From positions 372,001-436,000 of the forward strand of contig JAGBCL010000095.1 of assembly GCA_018110825.1 (NCBI GenBank): a stretch of DNA of 64,000 bases, given 5' to 3'. Position numbers and translations under genes: made by a program. This DNA comes from Oscillospiraceae bacterium (lineage in GTDB: Bacteria > Bacillota > Clostridia > Oscillospirales > Ruminococcaceae). The notes beneath the pieces were generated by a model. It saw only the letters and a list, made by a program, of their open reading frames with translations. It was not told where the DNA came from and did not search any database. Each line of letters begins with the position of its first letter. Position 1 is the first letter of the stretch. This document shows positions 1-9,404 of this stretch, one piece after another.

Positions 1-85
1 CGATTTTAAGCACTATTATGTGTTAAAATATATCTAACGCAAAGTATCCGTTCAATCGGACAAAACAGAAAGGTGGTTAAACATT

Positions 86-2704
86 ATGAACGCACAGAAA
101 TTCACCAAAAAATCACTTGACGCAATTAATGAAGCACAGAGTATTGCCATTGAATACAGCAATATGAATGTCGAACAGGAACACCTTTTGCTGTCACTTT
201 TAAGGCAGGAAAACGGACTCATTCCACAGCTCATCACCAAAATGGGTACAGATGCATCCGCGTTTGAAAGCGTAATTGAAAAACGCATCGGAGAAGTTCC
301 AAAAGTAACGGGAAGCGGACGTGAAGCAGGTACAGTATACATCACCCGTGACGTTGACAATACTCTTAACACCGCTGAAAATACAGCCAAGACAATGCAC
401 GATGATTTTGTTTCCGTTGAGCATATTATGCTTGCACTTTTCGACACGGCAAATGATAAGCTTCAGAAGCTTTTCAGTACATTTGTTATAACAAAGCCGA
501 AGTTCCTTGAAGTATTGAAGGACGTAAGAGGAAACCAGCGTGTTACAAGCGACAATCCCGAGGAAACTTACGACGTGCTGAAAAAATACGGTCAGGATTT
601 AGTTGAGCTTGCACGTCAGAATAAACTCGACCCAGTTATCGGACGTGACAGCGAAATCCGAAACGTAATCCGTATCCTCTCCCGTAAAACCAAGAACAAC
701 CCGGTTATCATCGGTGAGCCGGGTGTCGGTAAAACAGCAATTGTTGAGGGACTTGCCCTGCGTATTGTCCGTGGCGACGTGCCCGACAATCTTAAAGAAC
801 GCAAGCTGTTCAGTCTTGATATGGGCAGCCTGATTTCAGGTGCAAAGTTCCGCGGCGAGTTTGAGGAACGTCTTAAAGCCGTGCTCAACGAGGTAAAGAA
901 ATCCGACGGCAGAATTATCCTCTTCATCGATGAATTGCACACAATTGTAGGAGCAGGTAAATCCGACGGTGCAATGGACGCAGGCAACCTGCTTAAGCCA
1001 ATGCTTGCACGTGGTGAGCTCCATTGTATAGGTGCAACAACCCTCGGTGAGTACAGCAAATATATCGAGAAAGACCCTGCCCTCGAAAGACGTTTCCAGC
1101 CTGTTATGGCAGACGAGCCAACTGTTGAGGATACCATCTCAATTCTCCGTGGTTTAAAGGAACGTTACGAGGTTTACCACGGTGTAAAAATTCAGGACTC
1201 CGCACTTATTACAGCCGCAGTCCTTTCCAACAGATACATCACCGACCGTTTCCTCCCTGACAAGGCAATCGACCTTGTTGACGAAGCTTGTGCACTTATC
1301 AAAACGGAAATGGACTCTATGCCTGCGGAAATGGACGACCTTGCAAGAAAAATCATGCAGGACGAAATTGCCGAAACAGCGCTGAAAAAAGAAGAAAGCA
1401 AGCTTGCCGCAGAGGAATTGGCAGAAATTCAGCGTGAGCTTGCTGAAATGCGTGCGGAATTTGCAGAAATGAAAGCACGCTGGGAAAATGAAAAAACAAC
1501 AATTTCCCGTTTGCAGAAGCTTCGTGAAGATATCGAGCAGACCAACGGTGAAATTTCCGCAGCTGAAAGAACTCACGATTTGAACAAGGCCGCCGAGCTG
1601 AAATACGGCAAATTACCAACCTTGAAGAAAGAACTTGAAGAAGCAGAAGCCGCTGCAGAAAAGCAGAAGGAGCAGGCTGACAATCTCCTGCGTGACAAGG
1701 TTACCGAGGAAGAAATTGCACGAATTGTCGGCAGATGGACAGGCATCCCAGTTTCCAAGCTGATGGAGGGCGAGCGTGAAAAGCTTCTTAACCTCGACAA
1801 GATTCTGCACCAGCGTGTAATCGGTCAGGAAGAAGCCGTGCAGAAGGTAAGCGAAGCAATTCTTCGTTCCCGTGCAGGTATTCAGGACCCCGATCGCCCG
1901 ATTGGTTCGTTCCTCTTTATGGGACCTACTGGTGTCGGTAAAACCGAGCTTGCAAAGGCACTTGCCCAGTCCCTTTTCGACGACGAGCACAATATCGTCC
2001 GTATGGATATGACGGAATATATGGAGAAGCACAGCGTCAGCCGCCTTATCGGAGCGCCTCCGGGTTACGTCGGCTATGACGAGGGCGGACAGCTTACCGA
2101 AGCGGTACGCCGTAAGCCTTATGCGGTCGTGCTTTTTGACGAGGTTGAAAAGGCACACCCCGACGTGTTTAACGTTCTTCTGCAAATTCTCGATGATGGA
2201 CGTGTAACAGATTCACAGGGCAGAACAATCGACTTCAAGAATACAATCATCATTCTCACCTCAAACCTCGGCTCCGACTATATCCTTGACGGCATCGACG
2301 AAAACGGAGTAATTTCCGACGAGGCAAGAGAGCAGGTCAACCGTGTGCTGAAAGGACATTTCCGCCCCGAATTCCTGAACAGACTTGACGAAATCGTGTT
2401 CTACAAGCCGCTGACCAAAACGGAAATCTATCCGATTATCGACCTTATGCTGAACGACCTCCGTGACCGCTTGAAGAGCAAACAGCTTGATATTTCGGTT
2501 ACCGACGAGGCAAAGGAATACATCGTAAAGAACGGCTACGACCCGATTTACGGCGCACGTCCGCTCAAGAGATTTATCCAGCGTAAGCTTGAAACAATGA
2601 TTGCGAGAACAATTATCGCCGACGATATCGAGCCGTATTCCGTGCTTAAGGTTGACTCGGACGGAAATGACTTGACTCTTACCGCTGAAAAGAAAGCGGA
2701 ATAA
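86..2704 (+). CDS. clpB: ATP-dependent chaperone ClpB
   Basis: The 872-residue product has the ClpB order: N-terminal Clp repeat domain (about 1-145), first AAA domain with Walker A GEPGVGKT near residue 210, a long charged coiled-coil middle domain (about 400-530), second AAA domain with GPTGVGKT near residue 613, and a C-terminal D2-small domain. The coiled-coil and full length separate it from ClpC and ClpA. ClpB extracts polypeptides from aggregates together with DnaK in the cytoplasm. GAAAGGTGG lies just before the ATG. It appears monocistronic, with a strong terminator directly after the stop. I saw no clear CIRCE or CtsR site in the 85 bases available upstream. Confidence 0.97.
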   Translation: MNAQKFTKKSLDAINEAQSIAIEYSNMNVEQEHLLLSLLRQENGLIPQLITKMGTDASAFESVIEKRIGEVPKVTGSGREAGTVYITRDVDNTLNTAENTAKTMHDDFVSVEHIMLALFDTANDKLQKLFSTFVITKPKFLEVLKDVRGNQRVTSDNPEETYDVLKKYGQDLVELARQNKLDPVIGRDSEIRNVIRILSRKTKNNPVIIGEPGVGKTAIVEGLALRIVRGDVPDNLKERKLFSLDMGSLISGAKFRGEFEERLKAVLNEVKKSDGRIILFIDELHTIVGAGKSDGAMDAGNLLKPMLARGELHCIGATTLGEYSKYIEKDPALERRFQPVMADEPTVEDTISILRGLKERYEVYHGVKIQDSALITAAVLSNRYITDRFLPDKAIDLVDEACALIKTEMDSMPAEMDDLARKIMQDEIAETALKKEESKLAAEELAEIQRELAEMRAEFAEMKARWENEKTTISRLQKLREDIEQTNGEISAAERTHDLNKAAELKYGKLPTLKKELEEAEAAAEKQKEQADNLLRDKVTEEEIARIVGRWTGIPVSKLMEGEREKLLNLDKILHQRVIGQEEAVQKVSEAILRSRAGIQDPDRPIGSFLFMGPTGVGKTELAKALAQSLFDDEHNIVRMDMTEYMEKHSVSRLIGAPPGYVGYDEGGQLTEAVRRKPYAVVLFDEVEKAHPDVFNVLLQILDDGRVTDSQGRTIDFKNTIIILTSNLGSDYILDGIDENGVISDEAREQVNRVLKGHFRPEFLNRLDEIVFYKPLTKTEIYPIIDLMLNDLRDRLKSKQLDISVTDEAKEYIVKNGYDPIYGARPLKRFIQRKLETMIARTIIADDIEPYSVLKVDSDGNDLTLTAEKKAE

Positions 2705-2745
2705 AAAATTGCCAACTCGATTTTTAATTGAGTTGGCAATTTTTA
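2703..2745. terminator. Bidirectional intrinsic terminator after clpB
   Basis: A 10-bp perfect stem (TTGCCAACTC / GAGTTGGCAA) has an A-run on its left and a T-run on its right. It can end clpB transcripts on + and the convergent membrane-protein gene on -. Confidence 0.9.
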
Positions 2746-2750
2746 TATAC

Positions 2751-3053
2751 TTAAAACAGATTGACAAATAAGCCATTCATACCAAGAAGATAATATGTGT
2801 TTGAAATAATAACAAATGAAATTACATAGTATATCCATTTGAATTTGGACGTGAGCTTTGCGGATGTCTTTATTGTAACAGCAGTTGCCCCGACAATCGT
2901 TGCAAGGAATATTTCGTACCATATGTACATCAGAAAATCACTATCAAATAGCGCAATGAAAACTCCAGGGATAACATATAGTATCATAAATATTATGGCA
3001 ATTGCAATAGCTGTAACAATCGGTATCCATAAGTGTTTCAGCAATTCTTTCAT
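2751..3053 (-). CDS. Small membrane protein, three predicted TM segments
   Basis: The 100-residue product is mostly hydrophobic, with three likely membrane helices: one starting near LWIPIVTAIAIAIIF, one around YIWYEIFLATIVGA, and one around WIYYVISFVIIS. The start is the ATG at 3053 because AAGGAG sits nine bases before it; a longer upstream extension has no ribosome site. I do not recognise the family. It lies between clpB (convergent) and the phosphatase gene (same strand), so it could be read through from the phosphatase transcript. Confidence 0.7.
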   Translation of the reverse strand: MKELLKHLWIPIVTAIAIAIIFMILYVIPGVFIALFDSDFLMYIWYEIFLATIVGATAVTIKTSAKLTSKFKWIYYVISFVIISNTYYLLGMNGLFVNLF

Positions 3054-3093
3054 ATGTTGTTCTCCTTTATATTTAATTCCGAAATCCGCATGC

Positions 3094-3555
3094 CTAATTC
3101 CGAATTTCCTCCAGCAACGCCGTACACCCGTTATAAATATCCCGATAAGTAACCTGAAAATTACCGCTGTACCACGGGTCAGCAACATCACCGCCGCCCA
3201 CATAATCCATAAGCTTGCGGATTTTTCCGTCAGGGTCGCCGCCAAGCATTCGGGTCATATTGCGGATGTTAGCGCTGTCCATTCCGATGAACAGGTCATA
3301 CTTGCCGTAATCACTCATCTGAAGCTGTACCGCACGCTTTCCCTCGCAGGAAATACCGTGCTTTGCAAGCTCTTCACGGGCAGGCGGGTATACGGGATTT
3401 CCCATACCGCGGAAAATTTCTTCCGTGCTTGTGGCACTGGACGCAATCACAAATTCATCAGCAATTCCAAGCCGTGAAACCATATCTTTCAGTATAAATT
3501 CAGCCATCGGTGAACGGCAGATATTGCCGTGACAAACAAACATTATTTTTATCAT
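3094..3555 (-). CDS. Low-molecular-weight protein-tyrosine phosphatase
   Basis: The 153-residue product has the family P-loop CHGNICRS at residues 8-15 (catalytic Cys8, Arg14) and the general-acid loop with DPW at Asp126. The length is normal for the LMW-PTP family, which dephosphorylates protein tyrosines, often of bacterial tyrosine kinases. The start at 3555 has AAGGAG nine bases upstream. This start and its ribosome site are supplied by the inserted island. The original start (Met-His-Arg-Ile-Met-Phe-Val-Cys-His-Gly) survives at 37759-37797 just after an acetyltransferase gene. The gene therefore lost its original promoter and may now depend on read-through from xis-int, since no terminator is seen between int and this gene. 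Confidence 0.93.
   Translation of the reverse strand: MIKIMFVCHGNICRSPMAEFILKDMVSRLGIADEFVIASSATSTEEIFRGMGNPVYPPAREELAKHGISCEGKRAVQLQMSDYGKYDLFIGMDSANIRNMTRMLGGDPDGKIRKLMDYVGGGDVADPWYSGNFQVTYRDIYNGCTALLEEIRN
3525..3547. other. Left attachment site (attL) inside the PTP gene
   Basis: This 23-bp stretch encodes residues 4-11 of the phosphatase (Ile-Met-Phe-Val-Cys-His-Gly) on the minus strand. It matches 37767-37789 at 22 of 23 positions; the one difference is A at 3532 against G at 37774. It is the inferred core crossover region for the tyrosine integrase. Confidence 0.82.
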
Positions 3556-3649
3556 ATCTTAAAACTCCTTGATTTTTGCGTATTTTCGGGGTTTTGTGGC
3601 ATATCGACCAAGCATTAAACTTCACGATTTGCCACGAATTACCCCTTAT

Positions 3650-3711
3650 TTACAGGACCGTTTCCTGTAAAATTCACTGTAAATTCTGCTTGTTTTTCCG
3701 AATTTACAGGA
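3650..3711. repeat. Candidate integrase arm-type repeats, left end
   Basis: Three copies of TTACAGGA or its complement TCCTGTAA occur: 3650-3657, 3662-3669 and 3704-3711, the last overlapping the int stop. The same motif occurs twice at the right end of the island (37684-37702). Clustered short repeats at both ends are what tyrosine integrases of this type use as arm-binding sites. The assignment is inferred from repetition and position only. Confidence 0.5.
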
Positions 3712-4921
3712 CAGCTTTTTGCAGGCTTTCAACCTCTTTTTGTACAGTGTCAAAGTCAATATGCGTATAGGTATTCAAAGTCACACCAATATCTGAATGT
3801 CCCATTATATACTGTAGATGTTTTGGATTCATGCCTGCCGATGCACAATGGGAACAATAGGTATGTCGGCAAACATGGGGTGTAACTTTGGGCATCTGTT
3901 CCTTATAAATGCTGTTGTATTTCTCACATATTCGCTTGAAATATTTCTGCCAGTGAAGTGCGACCATCGGCATACCGTTTCTATCAACAAACAGAAAGCC
4001 ACCATAGCTCTTACCGTTTTTGTCTGCGATTATAGGCTTGCATTTATAGCATTTCTGTTGCTCTGTAATACGTCTGAAGCACTCGCAAACATCATCTTGT
4101 AAAGGAATAACTCTTACACCTGATTTTGTTTTAGGCTCTTCAATGATATACCGCATATCACTTGTCCGCTGCAACTGCCGTTCCACTGTGAGCGTTTTCT
4201 TATCAAAATCAATGTCGCTGACCGTCAGACCACAAAATTCAGAAATTCGCAGTCCTGTGTGGAAAAGAACGAAGATAGCATCATAGTATTTACAGAAATG
4301 TTTATCATTTTGAACAAACTCCAAAAACTGCCGTTTCTGTTTGCGGGTAATGGCTTCTCTTGTAACGCTGTCATTAATAACAACGCTTGCAAGCTCAAAG
4401 TCAAACGGATTCTTACGAATTAAATCGTCATCCACGGCCATACGAAATGCAGGCCGAAGCACACCACGGATAGTATGTATGCTACTATAACTTTTACCGT
4501 TTTGTTGCAGCTGAATCAGCCATATTCTCGCATCGGAGGGCTTCACCTTGTCAATCCGCTTTGCACCGAACGCATCCTTGGAAAGCATATTGATAACCGT
4601 CTGATAGCCTGTTCGGGTAGATTCACGGACACCCTGCTTTTGCAGCGTATACTTCTTCACAAGCTCCAGAACCGTCATATTGCCGCCGTATGGCACAATA
4701 CCGTCATCAATGTCACGCTGCACCTCTCGTTCCATGGAACGCAGAGAACGGCATTTACGCTTGCCAGAGGGTAGGGGGTCGGTGTCTTCCAACTTCCAGC
4801 TGTAGAGACATTTCTTGTTACCAAATGCGTCTACATACTCATATTGGTATCTACCGTTTTTACGTTGACACTCGCCATTGCGTAGAATTCGTCCTTTTTT
4901 ATCCCTTCTTTTTTCGCTCAT
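3704..4921 (-). CDS. int: Tn916-type tyrosine recombinase (integrase)
   Basis: The 405-residue product is the same length as Tn916 Int and starts with the same MSEKRRD sequence. It has an arm-binding N-terminal domain, a SAM-like core-binding domain and the catalytic domain, with Arg225 in HTGLRISE, the HxxR box in THVCRHTY-like context (TPHVCRHTY), the GHSD box and a C-terminal nucleophile Tyr near residue 385. It should catalyse integration and excision of the surrounding island. AAGGAG precedes the ATG. It lies downstream of xis on the same strand, at the left island end, next to attL. Confidence 0.95.
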   Translation of the reverse strand: MSEKRRDKKGRILRNGECQRKNGRYQYEYVDAFGNKKCLYSWKLEDTDPLPSGKRKCRSLRSMEREVQRDIDDGIVPYGGNMTVLELVKKYTLQKQGVRESTRTGYQTVINMLSKDAFGAKRIDKVKPSDARIWLIQLQQNGKSYSSIHTIRGVLRPAFRMAVDDDLIRKNPFDFELASVVINDSVTREAITRKQKRQFLEFVQNDKHFCKYYDAIFVLFHTGLRISEFCGLTVSDIDFDKKTLTVERQLQRTSDMRYIIEEPKTKSGVRVIPLQDDVCECFRRITEQQKCYKCKPIIADKNGKSYGGFLFVDRNGMPMVALHWQKYFKRICEKYNSIYKEQMPKVTPHVCRHTYCSHCASAGMNPKHLQYIMGHSDIGVTLNTYTHIDFDTVQKEVESLQKAVL

Positions 4922-4942
4922 AATATAACTCCTTCCTAAAAG

Positions 4943-4990
4943 AAAGAAGCTTTAGTGCCTCTTTATTATAGCACACCTAAAGCTTCTTTT
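4943..4990. repeat. Inverted repeat between xis and int
   Basis: AAAGAAGCTTTAG (4943-4955) pairs with CTAAAGCTTCTTT (4977-4989), with GTGC/GCAC continuing the pairing inside. The right-arm sequence CTAAAGCTTCTTTT is repeated exactly at the other island end (37662-37675). It may be a recombinase or Xis binding site, or a hairpin that modulates int expression. Confidence 0.55.
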
Positions 4991-5007
4991 CAATCATTTT
5001 ACTCCAT

Positions 5008-5217
5008 TCATATTGAAGTAGTGTTGTTGAGAAACTCCTCAAAGTTTCTTCGATTAATCATAGTGCGGCAGCCGTTTTGGAGTACGAATTTATACTCCGA
5101 ATTCTGATAATCTGCAGCAATCTTATAAAGCTTATTTTCTCCAAGATTGAAGTACATGGAGGCTTCTTTGACGGTAAGCAGAAACTTTTGTGATAGGGGA
5201 ATACTGTTCTCTCTCAT
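5008..5217 (-). CDS. xis: Tn916-type excisionase
   Basis: The 69-residue product matches Tn916 Xis in length and pattern: LLTVKEASMYFNLGENKLYK is a winged-helix DNA-binding start, followed by the basic wing with RTMINRRNFEEFL. Xis binds near the element ends and directs Int toward excision. AAAGGAAA lies before the ATG at 5217. It is directly upstream of int on the same strand. The roughly 300 bases on its other side (5218-5516) are AT-rich, and I see no gene there. Confidence 0.88.
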   Translation of the reverse strand: MRENSIPLSQKFLLTVKEASMYFNLGENKLYKIAADYQNSEYKFVLQNGCRTMINRRNFEEFLNNTTSI

Positions 5218-5516
5218 ATGCTTATTTCCTTTCTATATGATATACTATTTGCAGTCATAGCTTTGTCTCCCAAAGTGAGAGCGTATGTATCTGCTGATGC
5301 AACAACAAATTATTGTGCTGTATCATTACCAAATCTACACATATGATTGAATATCAAAAGTTTTTTTAGCACGTTAATAGCAAAAATCAATAACACCAAA
5401 CTATTTATATGTCACATCAATAATAAATTTAAAATGTATACGTAAATTAACATATAATTGTACTCTTTCAGCGGTTTATAATGTAGACACTACCATAAAG
5501 AAAAGGAGCAATTACT

Positions 5517-5990
5517 ATGAGCGTTTTATCATTATTTGACTGTTATTGCAGTATCGACGAAGGATTTGAATTGGCTGGTTATGACGTTAATACCCAAATA
5601 AGCAATGCTATAGGTATTGTTGGACCGCATAACAGACGGCTTGTAAACTGCATAAAAGCATTACAGCCACTATTTTGGGTCGGTGTGAGTGACCACATTA
5701 AAAAAATGGATATAGACGGTTATATAATTACTGCTCACTTTTCCACTCCTGCAGAATATCGATGTAGCCGTCCTATTACTTGGGCTATCGGCGTACGTGA
5801 CAATAACGCTCTCAACATACCCTTTGAATTTCCTTCTGCTATCCATCACACATTTGACGACGATATACACCCTGATACTGCCCTTTCTCTTGCTATCGCT
5901 TGCAATATTTCTGAGGCAATAGATAATATGGCTGTAATGACTGACTACGAGCAATATTACGGTTTTTTAGCATTTAATGAGTACGTATGA
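5517..5990 (+). CDS. Unknown 157-residue protein with a methyltransferase-like N-terminus
   Basis: An AAAGGAGC site precedes the ATG, TATAAT lies at 5477-5482, and a strong hairpin terminator follows (6099-6140), so it is probably expressed alone. The first 25 residues (LSLFDCYCSIDEGFELAGYD) resemble motif I of C5 DNA methyltransferases (FxGxGG...GFExAG). The glycine-rich loop is replaced by CYCS, however, and no later methyltransferase motif (PCQ, ENV, QxGN) is present. I do not recognise the rest. It is not a functional methyltransferase as read. It could be a decayed or repurposed relative, or the similarity may be chance. Confidence 0.6.
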   Translation: MSVLSLFDCYCSIDEGFELAGYDVNTQISNAIGIVGPHNRRLVNCIKALQPLFWVGVSDHIKKMDIDGYIITAHFSTPAEYRCSRPITWAIGVRDNNALNIPFEFPSAIHHTFDDDIHPDTALSLAIACNISEAIDNMAVMTDYEQYYGFLAFNEYV

Positions 5991-6098
5991 TAAATTATAG
6001 ATAAATAGTTTATATGTCTTAATTTTCGTAAAATATCAAAAAACAAACTACTTCGCAATAGTACTTTTCAAGCAAAATTTAGGCTGTTTTTTACAAAC

Positions 6099-6140
6099 AA
6101 AAAAGGGTATGAGATTTTATGAAGACTCATACCCTTTTTG
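6099..6140 (+). terminator. Intrinsic terminator after the 157-residue gene
   Basis: AAAAAGGGTATGAG pairs perfectly with CTCATACCCTTTTT around a 12-base loop, with T-rich sequence on the + side. Confidence 0.85.
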
Positions 6141-6185
6141 TTATTGAGTTTCCTACTATCGTCAATGAAGGCATTAGGATAATAT

Positions 6186-6205
6186 TATGCTCCAAATTGT
6201 TATAC
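6186..6205. repeat. Direct repeat TATGCTCC-N2-ATTGTTAT, copy 1
   Basis: TATGCTCC, two bases, ATTGTTAT, one base, C. A second copy is at 9405-9424 in the same orientation. Each copy lies a short distance after a strong hairpin (6099-6140 and 9367-9397). The two copies bracket the 97-residue gene, the serine recombinase and the Rep gene, so they may be ends or origins of a 3.2-kb replicon. Confidence 0.45.
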
Positions 6206-6207
6206 AG

Positions 6208-6501
6208 TTATTTAAATATGCCTATCACTTTTTCGTGTACAATTTTTTCTGTACGCGAATCATAAATTAATATACTTACCGCCCCTATAATATTCTCCAC
6301 TAAGTTATATGTGGCCAAGTATACTTTAAGTTCGTCGTTTTTCTTATTAAGTAGATATCCAAACTTGTTATCATTAATGTACTCAAGTTTTTTACCTACT
6401 ATATTTATTGGTAAAACAATATTCCCTTTATTAATATTGGTTTGGAAATGCTCCACTAAAAACAAATTCTTTTTCTTATCTAATATCGATAAATAATCCA
6501 T
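6208..6501 (-). CDS. Unknown 97-residue protein
   Basis: The small, Lys/Asn/Ile-rich product has no recognised motif, signal peptide or membrane helix. AAGGAGTG precedes the ATG at 6501. It is on the same strand as the serine recombinase and Rep genes but more than 700 bases from them. Its alternating hydrophobic pattern suggests a beta-rich fold. I cannot assign a function. Confidence 0.55.
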   Translation of the reverse strand: MDYLSILDKKKNLFLVEHFQTNINKGNIVLPINIVGKKLEYINDNKFGYLLNKKNDELKVYLATYNLVENIIGAVSILIYDSRTEKIVHEKVIGIFK

Positions 6502-7235
6502 TATTAAACACTCCTTATATTATAATTATACATATATCCTAATGCCTTTGTGATATGTATTGTTATCTAATATTCCTCATATCTACACACACCCTTTCCG
6601 AATTATATATATTATTAATTGACACATATAGTTGTTAATCAAAAATATTTTAAAACATCAGCATCAATTATTATCCCATCAATGCATTATTTGCATTTCT
6701 CCGACTGTGTTATTAACATCAACACAATTTTTTGTATGTGCGGATTTATTGCAATATATGATATGATGTCAACCTTTAAAAAAGTTAAATTTTTTTAAAG
6801 AATAAAATTTAACTTTTTAGGTTTGAGCCTTATTTTTATACAAAATTGACCTTAAATCAACAAAAAATGTTATATTTTCTAAAAATACAACTAACCTGAT
6901 TTACATTTATTGCCATTTCGTATATCTCTTTTTATTAATGAAAAACATTCATAATAAAATCACCTAACATTTACGAGATTTTATAAATGTGCAATATATT
7001 TTACATATATCGTAGCTTTATTGTTTTTTTAATATTTTTTTCTGAATCATGTATTTAAAACTGATTATAACGCACATCGATTATTTATAATACCGTTCTT
7101 GAAAAATAATAGTGTTATCAACTATTATTTTTGTAATCTTATTTTCATTATAATGCATGTTGAATTATTATACTGACTATTAATATAATTATAATGAATA
7201 TCAAAGCGTAAACATAAAAGATACTAACTATGTAT
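6502..7235. other. AT-rich gene-free stretch
   Basis: About 730 bases of very AT-rich sequence with no credible open frame. The only clear structure is the perfect inverted repeat at 6779-6818. It sits downstream of the recombinase and could hold replication or recombination sites of the small Rep-bearing element. Nothing else was recognised. Confidence 0.6.
6779..6818. repeat. 15-bp perfect inverted repeat
   Basis: AAAAAGTTAAATTTT (6779-6793) and AAAATTTAACTTTTT (6804-6818) are separated by 10 bases. The stem is AT-rich with T-runs on both strands, so it may be a weak bidirectional terminator or a protein-binding site. Confidence 0.7.
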
Positions 7236-7928
7236 TCAAAGCTCTCTTTTATATTTATAGAATGTGTTACGACTAACCTTTGTTTGGGGATTTCCATTAC
7301 ACATCATTATTACGTCCTTGTCACTAAGTGTGCCGTTAAAATCTCTACTTGCTCGCAGTATTATAGCCTTAACAAGTTCTGCCTTCTTAACTTTGTACGC
7401 CTTACCCTTGTTTACTGCACCACCTATTTCCTTTCCCTCTGATTTCAATATATGTAGTCGCTCTGATGTCCTCTGAGACAAGTCCTTAACTTCTTTGTCC
7501 GCTTGCTCAAACGCTTGTTCTATCTGGCGCTTGGCTAACATCATCAACACTCTGTTAGTTGCTTCAATATAAATATCTGCTATTTCATTACCCACTGTTG
7601 CAATGCTATTGTCAAGTGCTTTTCGATATGTGTCTGTGTCAATATACGGCTCCTTTAAGAATATAAGGTTTATACCCTTATTAAACATTTCCATATATTC
7701 TTCTACACCCTCGATTGCATCTCTGCTCATTCGACTTACACTGTCAACTATTATTGTGTCACCACTATGTAGCTTTCCTTTTAGCTTTATCCACTCCGGA
7801 CGTTTTATCGTAGTCCCTGTAAATACTTCTGTAACTATTTTCGCCTCTGGGTATACCTTCAGAATATTCTCAATCTGTCTGCTTATGCTTTGTTTCTTAG
7901 TACTGACCCGGCAATAACCATAAATCAT
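7236..7928 (-). CDS. Small serine recombinase (resolvase/invertase type)
   Basis: The 230-residue product has the resolvase N-terminal catalytic domain: YCRVSTKKQS with nucleophile Ser9, the DSVSRMSRD box near residues 62-70, a long E-helix region, and a C-terminal helix-turn-helix ending SRNTFYKYKREL. Such enzymes resolve, invert or integrate DNA by a two-base staggered cut. The neighbours are a rolling-circle Rep gene upstream on the same strand and gene-free AT-rich DNA downstream, so it most likely serves a small replicon or phage-like element captured by the island. Confidence 0.88.
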   Translation of the reverse strand: MIYGYCRVSTKKQSISRQIENILKVYPEAKIVTEVFTGTTIKRPEWIKLKGKLHSGDTIIVDSVSRMSRDAIEGVEEYMEMFNKGINLIFLKEPYIDTDTYRKALDNSIATVGNEIADIYIEATNRVLMMLAKRQIEQAFEQADKEVKDLSQRTSERLHILKSEGKEIGGAVNKGKAYKVKKAELVKAIILRASRDFNGTLSDKDVIMMCNGNPQTKVSRNTFYKYKREL

Positions 7929-8139
7929 TTATAATCTCTCCTTTATTAATGGTATTAAAAATATCGTTCGTTAATATTGGTATTAAAAGGTTCTATATTG
8001 ATTATTATAAAAATAGATAAATAATATAAATTTTGATACTTTTTACCAATAGGTTATTTTTGGTACTCTTATATATCCTATAATAATATCAACATCTATG
8101 CCATTTTTCTTAGTTCTCCTTGTTCTTGATTAATACTAT

Positions 8140-9012
8140 TTATTCTCTCTTTCTCTGCGTCATATCTGTAGTTTCATTGTCAATGCTACCTACTATTTGT
8201 GTTAGTATTTTTTGACTATAGGGCTCCCAATACACCTTACAGTAGTCGTTACCATAATCCTCCTTTCGCCACAACGCTTGATTTATGGTCCCCACTTTTA
8301 TTATCTCTGCGCCGTTCAAACCTTTACTGCTGTAATATGTATGAGCATTAACCTCTGTCACACCTTTTTTGGCTGATAAATCGATACTTTTGGAAATATA
8401 CTTTCCGATAGCAATTTTGCTTCTTACTGGTTCAAAATTGCAAAATCCGAACTTCTTTTCATACGGCGCCCAAATATAAACTTTTTCACCCTTTTCAATT
8501 TTCTCCAACTGACTTTTACTCATATTATCACCTTGCTGTAATCGAGTAAGATGTTCTTCTGGCAATCCCATAACCAGTCCATGCATATGCCAACTAACAC
8601 CGTCAGCATGTAATTCAGGGACAAGAATATACTTGATTTTTATGTTAAATTTCTTATTATAATTTCGAATCCACTGTGTTAATTCCGTGTACCAACTCTT
8701 TAAATCCTTTCTTTCATATTTACACGAGTCTATCGTTAATGTTATAAACCATTCCCATTCATTGCACATCACTATCTCTTGCACTCTGGCCTTTGCTCTC
8801 CGCACATTACACCCTATCTTACTATTATTCTTACTGCCTTTCTTCGCTCTGGGCTTTGACTCTTCCTTATATTCTTTATTTCTTACTGTTTTTAGTAAAC
8901 TGATTTTTATCGCCTCCGTTCCATACTTCTTTACGTATACTTGGTTATGCACATATTTTGGTATTATTTGATTAACATTACTTTTTATATCCTTAATTCT
9001 ATACTTCTTCAT
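8140..9012 (-). CDS. rep: Rolling-circle replication initiator (HUH Rep)
   Basis: The 290-residue product has the three HUH motifs in order: FITLT near residues 89-93, the metal-binding HMHG with His142 and His144, and YISKS near residue 210 giving the nicking Tyr and a following Lys. It would nick a double-strand origin and start rolling-circle replication of a small plasmid- or filamentous-phage-like element. I place the start at the ATG at 9012 because GGAG lies eight bases upstream; a TTG at 9027 overlaps that site. The base composition is more AT-rich than the chromosome. The paired serine recombinase suggests an integrated small replicon. Confidence 0.82.
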   Translation of the reverse strand: MKKYRIKDIKSNVNQIIPKYVHNQVYVKKYGTEAIKISLLKTVRNKEYKEESKPRAKKGSKNNSKIGCNVRRAKARVQEIVMCNEWEWFITLTIDSCKYERKDLKSWYTELTQWIRNYNKKFNIKIKYILVPELHADGVSWHMHGLVMGLPEEHLTRLQQGDNMSKSQLEKIEKGEKVYIWAPYEKKFGFCNFEPVRSKIAIGKYISKSIDLSAKKGVTEVNAHTYYSSKGLNGAEIIKVGTINQALWRKEDYGNDYCKVYWEPYSQKILTQIVGSIDNETTDMTQRKRE

Positions 9013-9366
9013 ATATTTGCACTCCAATTTTTTACCGATTTATAATACATAGGACAAGAAGAAATATGATTTGTTATTAAATCATTCTTCCGACCCTATA
9101 TAACAACAATCTACATATAGAAGTGCAACATCAACATTTCGCGAATATCCAAACTACTGAATAAACATATACATAGCATTTTGTGGATATTATGTTATGC
9201 TATGTCTATTACACATTTATTTATCATGTCAATGAATATTTACATAAACATTAATTAAGAAAAATTTTGTCATATATGCAATCATATAAATTAGGATAGT
9301 CCAATTTAGCATAAGTTACATCGTAATTTCATCACATTAATGGGAAATGTGTAGAAATAAAAAAGA
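9013..9366. other. AT-rich gene-free stretch upstream of rep
   Basis: About 350 bases with no credible gene. It must contain the rep promoter, but I could not fix a convincing -35/-10 pair. No clear iterons were seen. Confidence 0.5.
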
Positions 9367-9397
9367 AACCCTCTATCTTTTGCGATAGAGGGTTTTA
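9367..9397. terminator. Strong hairpin, terminator-like
   Basis: AACCCTCTATC pairs perfectly with GATAGAGGGTT over a 6-base loop. T-rich sequence follows on the minus strand (TTTCTTTTTTATTTC) and a short TTT on +. It lies between rep and the structured region 9405-9870. Confidence 0.8.
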
Positions 9398-9404
9398 GGC
9401 GATT

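Noticed and set aside
3525-3547. A tRNA gene as the island's insertion site
   Set aside because: No tRNA cloverleaf is near either end; the duplicated sequence is the coding start of the phosphatase gene.
5517-5990. Calling the 157-residue protein a C5 methyltransferase
   Set aside because: The motif I glycines are missing and there is no PCQ, ENV or QxGN motif; only the first 25 residues are reminiscent.
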